Notes: a model not told the origin generated them from the sequence alone. A stretch of DNA of 6,661 nt from an uncultured Collinsella sp. (GCA_934643435.1 CAKUCJ010000068.1:1-6661), one strand, 5' to 3'; positions 1 to 5,375 are shown, numbered from the stretch's first letter. Numbers and translations: made by a program.

Positions 1-22
1 GCAATCTAAGCCCATCGCGCTT

Positions 23-28
23 TATACT
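23..28 (+). promoter_or_regulatory. Candidate -10 element for the AraC-type gene
   Basis: TATACT matches the TATAAT consensus at five of six positions and ends 6 bp before the ATG at 35. A transcript starting about 7 bp after this hexamer would begin on or next to the start codon, so the mRNA could be leaderless. The -35 region would fall at the window edge and cannot be judged. Confidence 0.3.
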
Positions 29-34
29 GATGCC

Positions 35-967
35 ATGCGAAACATGGATCACATAGAATTGCACCGCGGAGGACGCGAGGAAGCGTTTCCCGAGACCGCC
101 GAAGACTGGCCCTATATTGCCGAACGCGCAGAATTCGCTCGCTATCCGGGCAACTCCGTCCCCTGGCACTGGCATTCCGAAGTCGAGCTTTTCTACATGG
201 AGCAGGGAGCAATTGACTATCGCACGCGTGCGGCTCATGAGCACATGCGCTTTGAGGAAGGGTCCGCCGGCTTTATCAACGGCGGCGTTTTGCACAGCAC
301 CCTACAATCGTCCAATTCGGCGCCAGCCATTCAAATGCTGCATATCTTTCAACCATCAATGCTCGGCGATCCCGCGGGACGTCTTCAAAAGCGCTACATC
401 AATCCATTACTGCAATGTCGAGGCGTCGATGTGCTCAAATGGTCGCCCACCAACCCCGACGATATACCCTTTATCGATTTGTTAAAGAGCTCCTTTAACC
501 ACGATCTTCAACAGCCGCAGAACGAGATGGCGCTTCGAAATAGCCTGTCAGAACTCTGGGTTCAGATCTATGCCAAAGCTGAACCACAATTCGCTTTGGA
601 CAACAGTTCTTTGATGACCAGCCGTGAAATTCGGTTCAGGGAAATTCTGGACTACATCCGCACACACTATGCAGACAGCATAGATGTTCCCCAAATTGCA
701 TCCGCGGTCGGCATCAGCGAAAGAGATTGTTATCGCACCATCAAAGCTTGCGCGGGAACAACCCCGGCCGCGTATCTACGCGCATACCGCATCACCCGCG
801 CCTGCACGCTCTTGACGCACACCACGCGAACGGTACAGACGATCGCTCACCAATGCGGCTTTGCAACGGCGAGCCACCTTGGGCAGGTATTCAAGGAACA
901 AATTGGCTGCACCCCTTCTGAGTATCGAGCCATGAGGCAGAATTTCGATACCATCGGGCAGAAATAA
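35..967 (+). CDS. AraC/XylS-family transcriptional regulator with N-terminal cupin-type domain
   Basis: This 310-residue protein is a probable cytoplasmic DNA-binding regulator. Residues about 35-110 look like the cupin-like effector domain of AraC proteins: W44-H45-W46-H47 is followed by the strand ELFYMEQG, and a later GGVLH contains H87. Residues about 200-300 form the AraC DNA-binding domain with two helix-turn-helix units. The first is around 218-250 (VPQIASAVGISERDCYRTIK). The second is around 266-298 and contains IAHQCGFATASHLGQVFK and the family-typical G-x-TPSEYR ending. The length is normal for the family. The start is uncertain: ATG at 35 or ATG at 44 (307 residues). Neither has a Shine-Dalgarno sequence, which fits a leaderless transcript from the -10 at 23-28. 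A HAD phosphatase follows 59 bp downstream on the same strand. The ligand cannot be read from sequence; the cupin suggests a sugar or similar small molecule. Codon use is less GC-biased than in the aldolase downstream. Confidence 0.93.
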   Translation: MRNMDHIELHRGGREEAFPETAEDWPYIAERAEFARYPGNSVPWHWHSEVELFYMEQGAIDYRTRAAHEHMRFEEGSAGFINGGVLHSTLQSSNSAPAIQMLHIFQPSMLGDPAGRLQKRYINPLLQCRGVDVLKWSPTNPDDIPFIDLLKSSFNHDLQQPQNEMALRNSLSELWVQIYAKAEPQFALDNSSLMTSREIRFREILDYIRTHYADSIDVPQIASAVGISERDCYRTIKACAGTTPAAYLRAYRITRACTLLTHTTRTVQTIAHQCGFATASHLGQVFKEQIGCTPSEYRAMRQNFDTIGQK

Positions 968-1015
968 CGCTAGCGGTTCCACCTTACCTGTCCCACACTA
1001 TCAAACAGATGAGAG

Positions 1016-1021
1016 AAAGGA
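1016..1021 (+). promoter_or_regulatory. Ribosome binding site that sets the HAD gene start
   Basis: AAAGGA lies 5 nt before ATG 1027. The earlier in-frame ATG at 1009 has no Shine-Dalgarno sequence, and this purine run falls inside that longer reading frame. It therefore decides for 1027. Confidence 0.7.
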
Positions 1022-1026
1022 ATGCC

Positions 1027-1650
1027 ATGAAACAATTCGACCATGTCGTGTTTGACGTTGATGGAACATTGGCAGATACAGAAGAAAGCGTTCTGTCATC
1101 GCTTGCCCAGATTGTCCAAGAAGAGACCGGCAAAACGCTCCCCCAAAACGAGCTTGAATTTGCCCTCGGCATACCCGGCAAGGATGCTCTTGAGAAACTT
1201 GGGATCTACTCGCAAGCAACATTGGATCGCTGGTGCCAAGTTGCTGCCAGCTTTAAAAGCACCATCAGCGTGTTTCCAGGTTTGCTTGAAGTCATCGCAA
1301 CACTCGCCGATAGCGGTTGCAATCTTGGCATTGTCTCCTCACGTGCGCGCGACGAATACGCAGAAGAAATAGCACCCCTTGGCTTCGATACGTATTTTGA
1401 GCACATCATTCTTGTCGAAGACACAACCGAACACAAACCCGCACCCGCACCCATGCTCGAATATCTCCGACGTACGGGCGCAAACCCCAACAGCGTCATC
1501 TACGTTGGCGACACCGTCTACGACGAACAATGTGCAACTTCAGCAGGGGTCAGTTTTGCCCGAGCAGCATGGGGATCACACCAAGACATCCCAAACGCCA
1601 CCTACAACCTCAAAACCCCCAACGACCTACTAACCCTAACAACCAAGTAA
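1027..1650 (+). CDS. HAD-superfamily hydrolase (phosphoglycolate phosphatase / beta-phosphoglucomutase-like)
   Basis: This 207-residue cytoplasmic haloacid dehalogenase-type enzyme probably dephosphorylates a small phosphorylated metabolite. All four HAD motifs are visible. Motif I is FDVDGTL, with nucleophile D10 and acid/base D12. Motif II is the hydrophobic strand LGIVSSR near 100-106. Motif III is the lysine of EHKPAPAPML near 138. Motif IV is YVGDTVYDEQCA near 159-170, where the acidic residues would bind Mg2+. A helical C1-type cap fits between motifs I and II (about residues 16-80). This arrangement is typical of the Gph/PpaX/PGMB subgroup, but substrate cannot be told within it. The start at 1027 is chosen for its Shine-Dalgarno sequence and because motif I then sits at the usual N-terminal position. 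The gene lies 59 bp after the AraC-type gene with no clear promoter between, so co-transcription and control by that regulator are likely. The 3' end is A/C-rich (CTA, ACA, AAC codons), unlike the GC-biased aldolase. Confidence 0.9.
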   Translation: MKQFDHVVFDVDGTLADTEESVLSSLAQIVQEETGKTLPQNELEFALGIPGKDALEKLGIYSQATLDRWCQVAASFKSTISVFPGLLEVIATLADSGCNLGIVSSRARDEYAEEIAPLGFDTYFEHIILVEDTTEHKPAPAPMLEYLRRTGANPNSVIYVGDTVYDEQCATSAGVSFARAAWGSHQDIPNATYNLKTPNDLLTLTTK

Positions 1651-1699
1651 CCCCCGCGCCCCACCCTTTCAGCCCCAACGCCACAAGGGCGATTGAGCA

Positions 1700-1844
1700 G
1701 GGCCGTCCGGAAACGGAAAAGGGCCTATCTCTCAGAACATTCCGCAGGACGGAGGAAGCCCCGCAGCGCGTAGCGCGCGGCGGGGCTTCCGACATGTCCG
1801 AGGACGTTCTGAGAGATAGGCCCTTTTCCGTTTCCGGACGGCCC
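1700..1844. repeat. 145-bp palindromic element with perfect 39-bp arms
   Basis: The left arm 1700-1738 (starts GGGCCGTCCGGAAACGG) is the exact reverse complement of the right arm 1806-1844. The 67-bp centre holds a second stem: GGAAGCCCCGC at 1754-1764 pairs with GCGGGGCTTCC at 1780-1790. That stem closes on a GCGC/GCGC mini-hairpin (1766-1769 with 1773-1776). Between outer and inner stems are two 15-nt stretches with only patchy pairing. The element lies between the 3' ends of the convergent HAD and aldolase genes, so RNA from either side would fold into a very long hairpin and it could act as a two-way terminator. Neither side has a long U-tract after the arm, so it is not a classical intrinsic terminator. 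No target-site duplication is visible. It could instead be a dispersed palindromic or MITE-like element. I saw no coding content. Confidence 0.9.
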
Positions 1845-1868
1845 GGTGGGATCAGAGTACCCTTGCTG

Positions 1869-2726
1869 TTACTCTGCTTTGCCCACAGAGTTGAGGTTGG
1901 TCATGCGGATCTTAACCAGCTCGGTGATCTCGCGCATGCCCTCCTTGGCCGGCTTCTTGGGATCGAAGCAGCCGGGGTTCTCGGCCATGTAGGCCATGAA
2001 GCCCTTGGTGTAGGCCTGACGCAGCTCGGTGGCGTAGTTGACCTTGCAGATGCCGTTCTTCACGGCCTCGGCAACCTGCTCATCGGGCACACCGGAGGTG
2101 CCGTGCAGGACCAGCGGCACGTCGACGGCGTCGCGGATGGCCTTGACCACGGACTGCTCGATGTGCGGATCGCTCGTGTACACGCCGTGGCTGGTGCCAA
2201 CGCCAATAGCGAGGGAGGTGCAGCCAGTGCGCTCGACGAACTCCTTGGCCTCGGCGGGGTCGGTGTAGGGGCTCTCGCCCTCAACCGCGGGACCGTCGTC
2301 CTCCTTGCCGCCAACCTTGCCAAGCTCGGCCTCGACGGGCACGCCCATGGCGCGGCCAGCGTCGGCGACGGACTTGGTCAGGGCGATGTTGTCCTCGAAG
2401 GACTCGTGCGAACCGTCGATCATGACGGAGGTGTAGCCCGTGCGGAAGGCCTGCATGCAGCGGTCATAGCCATCGCCGTGATCGAGGTGCAGGGCGACGG
2501 GCACGGAAGCGCGCTCGGCGGCAGCCTTGACCATGCCGTAGAAGTAATCCAGGCCAGCGGTCTTGATGGTGCCCGGGGTGGTCTGCATGATGACGGGGGA
2601 CTTGGTCTCCTCGGCAGCGGCCAGAACGGCCATAACAAACTCGAGGTTCTCGACGTTGAACGCGCCGACGGCGTAGTGGCCGGCCTGAGCGTCCTTGAGC
2701 ATCTTTTCGGTGGTAACAAGTGCCAT
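1869..2726 (-). CDS. fba: Class II ketose-bisphosphate aldolase (fructose-bisphosphate aldolase type)
   Basis: This 285-residue, zinc-dependent cytoplasmic aldolase would cleave a ketose 1,6-bisphosphate into dihydroxyacetone phosphate and an aldehyde such as glyceraldehyde 3-phosphate, or run the reverse reaction. The fold starts with the family-typical AGHYAVGAFNVENLEF. The catalytic and metal residues are all present: D82 and H83 in ALHLDHGD, E132 in VEAELGKVGG, H180 in GTSHGVY and H208 in PLVLHGTSG. K228-V-N-Y-A-T-E-L lies in the phosphate-binding region. Length and these positions agree with the GatY/KbaY/FbaA group. Fructose-, tagatose- and deoxygluconate-phosphate-specific members cannot be separated by eye, so the symbol is provisional. 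The start at 2726 is chosen for its GAGGAG ribosome binding site 9 nt upstream. A longer in-frame extension to 2915 is rejected. Codon use is strongly GC-biased, as in highly expressed genes. A DeoR-type gene lies divergently upstream and probably regulates it. Confidence 0.95.
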   Translation of the reverse strand: MALVTTEKMLKDAQAGHYAVGAFNVENLEFVMAVLAAAEETKSPVIMQTTPGTIKTAGLDYFYGMVKAAAERASVPVALHLDHGDGYDRCMQAFRTGYTSVMIDGSHESFEDNIALTKSVADAGRAMGVPVEAELGKVGGKEDDGPAVEGESPYTDPAEAKEFVERTGCTSLAIGVGTSHGVYTSDPHIEQSVVKAIRDAVDVPLVLHGTSGVPDEQVAEAVKNGICKVNYATELRQAYTKGFMAYMAENPGCFDPKKPAKEGMREITELVKIRMTNLNSVGKAE

Positions 2727-2735
2727 GAGCGTTTG

Positions 2736-2744
2736 CTCCTCTCC
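2736..2744 (-). promoter_or_regulatory. Ribosome binding site of the aldolase gene
   Basis: Read on the - strand, this is GGAGAGGAG, ending 9 nt before the ATG at 2726. It is the only good Shine-Dalgarno match among the candidate in-frame starts and fixes the start. Confidence 0.8.
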
Positions 2745-2777
2745 CTCGCCCGCATCTGGACATCGGGCGTACGTGTT

Positions 2778-2798
2778 CGCAAGGCGTTTTACCTTGCG
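2778..2798. promoter_or_regulatory. Inverted repeat in the aldolase leader (candidate operator)
   Basis: CGCAAGG (2778-2784) and CCTTGCG (2792-2798) form a perfect 7-bp inverted repeat around a 7-nt centre. It lies 14 bp downstream of the candidate aldolase -10 on the - strand, where a repressor would block transcription start. CGCAAGGCGTTTT (2778-2790) recurs with one change as CGAAAGGCGTTTT at 2975-2987, in front of the divergent DeoR gene. I infer a DeoR-type operator. In the aldolase mRNA it could also form a leader hairpin. Confidence 0.45.
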
Positions 2799-2811
2799 TT
2801 TTGCTGCGCTC

Positions 2812-2817
2812 ATTGTA
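2812..2817 (-). promoter_or_regulatory. Candidate -10 element of the aldolase promoter
   Basis: On the - strand this reads TACAAT, five of six matches to TATAAT, about 86 bp before the aldolase ATG. No convincing -35 is seen at 16-18 bp spacing, so the promoter may be weak or activator-dependent, or the call may be wrong. Confidence 0.35.
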
Positions 2818-2932
2818 TGAAATTCGGCAGGTTTGAATGTGCGAGATGTTGTCACTCCGCAGGGCAAGACTCTCAATTTTGAAAAGCAAACGGAAGGGTT
2901 TTGTGCCGAGCGCACATGTTCGATATTGAGTT

Positions 2933-2961
2933 TTGAGCGTCGAGTGGCTTTCTTTTATAGA
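2933..2961 (+). promoter_or_regulatory. Candidate promoter of the DeoR-type gene
   Basis: TTGAGC (2933-2938) and TATAGA (2956-2961) each match four of six consensus bases and are separated by exactly 17 bp. Transcription would start near 2968, leaving a leader of roughly 90 nt before ATG 3061. Confidence 0.45.
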
Positions 2962-2968
2962 AAAGATA

Positions 2969-2993
2969 AGTAATCGAAAGGCGTTTTCTTACT
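2969..2993. promoter_or_regulatory. Candidate operator downstream of the DeoR-gene promoter
   Basis: This stretch begins AGTAA and ends TTACT, a 5-bp inverted repeat, and encloses CGAAAGGCGTTTT (2975-2987). That core is shared at 12 of 13 positions with 2778-2790 in the aldolase leader. It sits immediately after the candidate -10, mirroring the aldolase side, which is why I read the pair as shared operators for the adjacent DeoR-type protein. Confidence 0.4.
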
Positions 2994-3060
2994 CAAAAAG
3001 AAAATGAACGAAAATAGAGTCAACACAATTCCTGCAAATTTTGCCGAGAATGGAGCTGAC

Positions 3061-3864
3061 ATGGTCCAAGTTGCAACCCGAGCTTTTGCCGACGAACGCC
3101 GTGCCGCCATCATGGAAATGCTCGAGCATAATGCCTCGGTGCAGGTGGCAGAAATCGCCCAGACCTTTGGCGTGTCCTCCGTCACGGCCCGCGCCGACTT
3201 GGACGCCCTCGCCGAGGCTGGCAAGCTGCGCCGCACGCATGGCGGCGCCGTGTCACTCCACAAGCGTCTGACCGTCTCCACGCAGGACCGGCGCATTAAC
3301 GTCAACGTGGCCGCAAAGCAGGCCATCGCCCAAAGCGCCATTGCGCTCGTCAGCGACGGCGACGCACTGCTTGTCGACTCGGGCACCACCGCGCTCGAAT
3401 TTGTCCGCTTGCTCGACCAGCGCGACGGCATCACCGTCATCACGGCAGACATTACGATCGCCGATTACATCGACGAGAGCATGCCCTCGGTCGACGTCGT
3501 CATGCTGGGCGGCGCGCTGCGCAAAGGGCACCGTTATCTGTACGGTCCGCTCACCATGCAGGCGCTGCAGATGGTCCACGCCGACCTCGCCATCATGTGC
3601 CCCGGCGCCTTTGTTCCAGGCTGCGGCTTTACGACCGACTTTCCGCAGATGGCCGAAACCAAAACGGCCATGATCGCCGCGGCCCGTCAAAGTGTCGCCC
3701 TCATGGACGCGAGCAAGGTCAACGGACGCGGCATGTACCGCTTCGCCGAACTGACCGATGTCGACACCATCGTGATGGACCGTGATCCTAACGGCACGGT
3801 CGAAAGCTCGCTCGCCGAACTTGTAGACCGCACCAAGCCTAACCTCATCATCGCCACCGTCTAA
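3061..3864 (+). CDS. DeoR/GlpR-family transcriptional regulator of sugar metabolism
   Basis: This 267-residue probable repressor acts on DNA and is usually released by a phosphorylated sugar. The N-terminal DeoR helix-turn-helix spans about residues 12-62: ERRAAIMEMLEHNASVQVAEIA, then VSSVTARADLDAL and the family-typical KLRRTHGGAV. Residues about 80-250 form the DeoR C-terminal sensor, related to ribose-5-phosphate isomerase-like folds. It shows the phosphate-binding DSGTT (106-110), GGALRKG (150-156) and DASKVNGRGM (216-225). The start at 3061 is preferred because TGGAG lies 5 nt upstream and the length then fits the family (about 250-265). An in-frame ATG at 3004 would add 19 residues but has only an A-rich leader. 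The gene is divergent to the aldolase, so it most likely controls that gene and itself. Its stop codon runs directly into a terminator-like palindrome. Confidence 0.93.
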   Translation: MVQVATRAFADERRAAIMEMLEHNASVQVAEIAQTFGVSSVTARADLDALAEAGKLRRTHGGAVSLHKRLTVSTQDRRINVNVAAKQAIAQSAIALVSDGDALLVDSGTTALEFVRLLDQRDGITVITADITIADYIDESMPSVDVVMLGGALRKGHRYLYGPLTMQALQMVHADLAIMCPGAFVPGCGFTTDFPQMAETKTAMIAAARQSVALMDASKVNGRGMYRFAELTDVDTIVMDRDPNGTVESSLAELVDRTKPNLIIATV

Positions 3865-3910
3865 AAACAAAAACCACCACGAAGGGGACAGGCACCTTTG
3901 TGGTGGTTTT
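3863..3910. terminator. Bidirectional terminator-like palindrome, copy 1
   Basis: AAAACCACCACGAAGG (3870-3885) pairs with CCTTTGTGGTGGTTTT (3895-3910) around the 9-nt loop GGACAGGCA. The single mismatch would be a G-U pair in + strand RNA. The 48-bp unit starts inside the DeoR stop codon (final AA at 3863-3864). It would terminate deoR on the + strand (U4 at the stem end). On the - strand the stem is followed by the longer T-run TTTTTGTTTTT, which would suit the convergent ATPase transcript. It is 47/48 identical to the unit at 5307-5354 and in the same orientation. Confidence 0.8.
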
Positions 3911-3938
3911 GGTCGGCACGGCAGCCCGCTCCGTCAGT

Positions 3939-3999
3939 TTGTCTCAATCTGTAACAAATAGACCACTAAAAGCCGGTTAACTGTTACAGATTGAGACAA
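3939..3999. repeat. Inverted repeat with perfect 18-bp arms
   Basis: TTGTCTCAATCTGTAACA (3939-3956) is the exact reverse complement of TGTTACAGATTGAGACAA (3982-3999), with a 25-nt centre. It lies 38 bp beyond the ATPase stop, on the far side from that gene, and 28 bp from terminator-like copy 1. It has no U-tract and is AT-richer than its surroundings. It may be a dispersed intergenic palindrome, a protein-binding site or an RNA-stabilising hairpin. Confidence 0.85.
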
Positions 4000-4036
4000 C
4001 GAAGAACACGGAACAGTCCTTCGCAGAGGTGACCCT

Positions 4037-5152
4037 CTAGCAAAGCGTCGCTACATATCGACCGAAGCCCGGCAGCGCAAACTCGAAACGCCCCTGTAAG
4101 GGTTCTTCAATCACCCCTGCCTCAATCAGACGTTTCTTGTATGTCGAAATCGAACCGGAGCTCTTCTTAAGCCTCGCAGTCAATTCTTGTCTGGTCGTCG
4201 TACCCACAGGATTCATTGCGCGAAGGAAATCCAAGTCCCCCTGCGAAAGCTCTGCCGCAGTCGAAGCAAAAACGCGCGATTCGAGCTCCTCTTGCGCAAG
4301 CTTTGCGCCGCGTTCGACATCTTCAAGGGAAACCTCGGACGCTTGGCGCGAAGCGTTCCACGCCCGATATCCCACCAACTGGAACATAAATGGAAAACCA
4401 TCGATTGCCTCGGCAGCACGGTCAACCGCCTCATCAGAAATCGTTTTGCCGCCATCTTCAATCGTCAGCCGGAACGCTTCCTTTACCTCAGTCGGCGAAA
4501 TAGATCCCAGCGAATGTTGGGCCGCACGGCGAAGAAACGATGTCGATTTACCTGTCAGCAATGCCAACACGCGAAACGGCAGCCCAGCCATGAGCAAAGC
4601 CACCTTTTTGTTCTCACTCACAAAATGCTGGTAAGTGGTAACGAGCTCCGTCATTTGCGCAAACGATGCATCGACTTCGTCGACGGCGATAAGTGCCCCG
4701 GTGTCAGTCGCTTCTAGCTGAGCAAACAGAGCATTCATCTTAGTACGCCAGTTGGCGCCCTCAAACTCAATATCGACGTTTTCCCAGCTCATACTTCCTA
4801 TGGAGGCAATCCCAACACTGTTCACACGCCTAGAAGCGGGCTTTTCAATCAGATGGACGGCCGATTCGTTGAGGCGCTGCAGAATGTCCTCGAGCATTCC
4901 GTCCGAAGCCGTCACATTCGCCGTAATCCAGCCTTCTTGCTGGGCGCGGTATGACAGATATGCCAAAAGTGCCGTTTTGCCTGTCCCGCGCGCGCCGTAG
5001 AAAATCGAGCATAGGTTGGGGTCGGAATCGGCGCTTTCAAACGCCAGCACCATATCATCAATGATTTGCTCACGGCCGGCCATGTATGCCGGTACACGTC
5101 CGAACATCGGCGTGAACGGATTTGCTTGCTTGTACGCTGTCGCTGCCGCCAT
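4037..5152 (-). CDS. Solitary AAA-type ATPase with C-terminal winged-helix-like domain
   Basis: This 371-residue P-loop ATPase has no signal peptide or membrane segment. It opens with NPFTPMFGRVPAYMAGREQ, an entry motif typical of AAA_16/ORC-Cdc6-like ATPases. The Walker A motif is GARGTGKT (53-60). The Walker B motif is ALIAVDEVD (153-161), with D158-E159. A sensor-1-like strand (VALLMAGLP, 184-192) and an arginine pair (R208-R209 in SFLRRAA) follow. Residues about 300-371 (DLDFLRAM, then SGSISTYKKRLIEAGVIEE and a hairpin) resemble a winged helix that could bind DNA. The start at 5152 is chosen for AAGGGAGG 4 nt upstream; an in-frame ATG at 5182 would add 10 residues but has only a weak AGGG. 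There is no operon partner. The gene is bracketed by two copies of one palindromic element and preceded by a phased repeat array. The specific role is unknown; replication, stress or defence roles are all possible. Confidence 0.88.
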   Translation of the reverse strand: MAAATAYKQANPFTPMFGRVPAYMAGREQIIDDMVLAFESADSDPNLCSIFYGARGTGKTALLAYLSYRAQQEGWITANVTASDGMLEDILQRLNESAVHLIEKPASRRVNSVGIASIGSMSWENVDIEFEGANWRTKMNALFAQLEATDTGALIAVDEVDASFAQMTELVTTYQHFVSENKKVALLMAGLPFRVLALLTGKSTSFLRRAAQHSLGSISPTEVKEAFRLTIEDGGKTISDEAVDRAAEAIDGFPFMFQLVGYRAWNASRQASEVSLEDVERGAKLAQEELESRVFASTAAELSQGDLDFLRAMNPVGTTTRQELTARLKKSSGSISTYKKRLIEAGVIEEPLQGRFEFALPGFGRYVATLC

Positions 5153-5156
5153 AAGG

Positions 5157-5164
5157 CCTCCCTT
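5157..5164 (-). promoter_or_regulatory. Ribosome binding site that sets the ATPase start
   Basis: The - strand reads AAGGGAGG, followed by CCTT and ATG 5152. It lies within the alternative longer reading frame from 5182 and is far stronger than the signal before that start, so it decides for 5152. Confidence 0.7.
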
Positions 5165-5180
5165 GAACTCACGTAATTCC

Positions 5181-5186
5181 ATTATG
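5181..5186 (-). promoter_or_regulatory. Candidate -10 element of the ATPase gene
   Basis: The - strand reads CATAAT, five of six matches to TATAAT. Transcription would begin near 5174 and give a short leader carrying the strong ribosome binding site before ATG 5152. No -35 match exists at 17 bp. That position is instead the edge of the TTGAGCA repeat array, which would suit an activator site. Confidence 0.35.
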
Positions 5187-5206
5187 CCCTACAGCCCTTG
5201 ATTAGT

Positions 5207-5270
5207 TTGAGCATCTTTGATTTTCTTGAGCATCTTTGAGTTTTTTGAGCATGCTTGAGTTCTTTGAGCA
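5207..5270. repeat. Four TTGAGCA repeats at an exact 19-bp period
   Basis: TTGAGCA begins at 5207, 5226, 5245 and 5264, giving three exact 19-bp steps. Half-way between are additional TTGA cores at 5217, 5236 and 5255, so TTGA recurs every 9-10 bp seven times, close to one helical turn. The 19-bp period is not a multiple of three and the array lies upstream of the ATPase, so it acts as DNA rather than as coding repeats. On the - strand each unit reads TGCTCAA. It is a candidate multimeric protein-binding site controlling the ATPase. Confidence 0.8.
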
Positions 5271-5306
5271 AACGGTCAACAGCCGTGCCAACCGTCCTCT
5301 TCGACC

Positions 5307-5354
5307 AAAAACAAAAACCACCACAAAGGGGACAGGCACCTTTGTGGTGGTTTT
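5307..5354. terminator. Bidirectional terminator-like palindrome, copy 2
   Basis: AAAACCACCACAAAGG (5314-5329) is perfectly complementary to CCTTTGTGGTGGTTTT (5339-5354), a 16-bp stem around the loop GGACAGGCA. On the - strand it starts 22 nt after the flavodiiron stop codon, and the stem is followed by TTTTTGTTTTT, a good intrinsic terminator for that gene. It differs from copy 1 at one base and has the same orientation. Confidence 0.85.
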
Positions 5355-5375
5355 GACGGTGAAAGTGGAGTGCCG

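Noticed and set aside
1530..2882. A 450-codon open frame on the + strand
   Set aside because: It starts inside the HAD gene in another frame, crosses the large palindrome and then runs antisense to the aldolase. The translation is low-complexity and rich in G, L, H, A and V, as expected opposite a GC3-biased gene.
2727..2915. N-terminal extension of the aldolase up to position 2915
   Set aside because: The added residues have no aldolase similarity and would span the putative promoter and operator. The strong ribosome binding site at 2736-2744 points to ATG 2726.
2837..2917. Inverted repeat ATGTGCG (2837-2843) / CGCACAT (2911-2917)
   Set aside because: The arms are only 7 bp and about 67 bp apart, with no extended similarity. 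This is likely to occur by chance in a region of this size.
3253..3870. A 205-codon open frame on the - strand
   Set aside because: It lies antisense to the DeoR-type gene, has no motif, and its start falls inside the terminator-like palindrome.
4025..4038. Small hairpin AGAGG/CCTCT at the ATPase stop codon
   Set aside because: The stem is only 5 bp with a 4-nt loop, overlaps the coding end and has no U-tract. It is too weak to call a terminator.
5207..5354. Possible CRISPR array from the TTGAGCA repeats and palindromes
   Set aside because: The repeats are 7 bp with a 19-bp period and no unique spacers of CRISPR length, and no cas gene is present.
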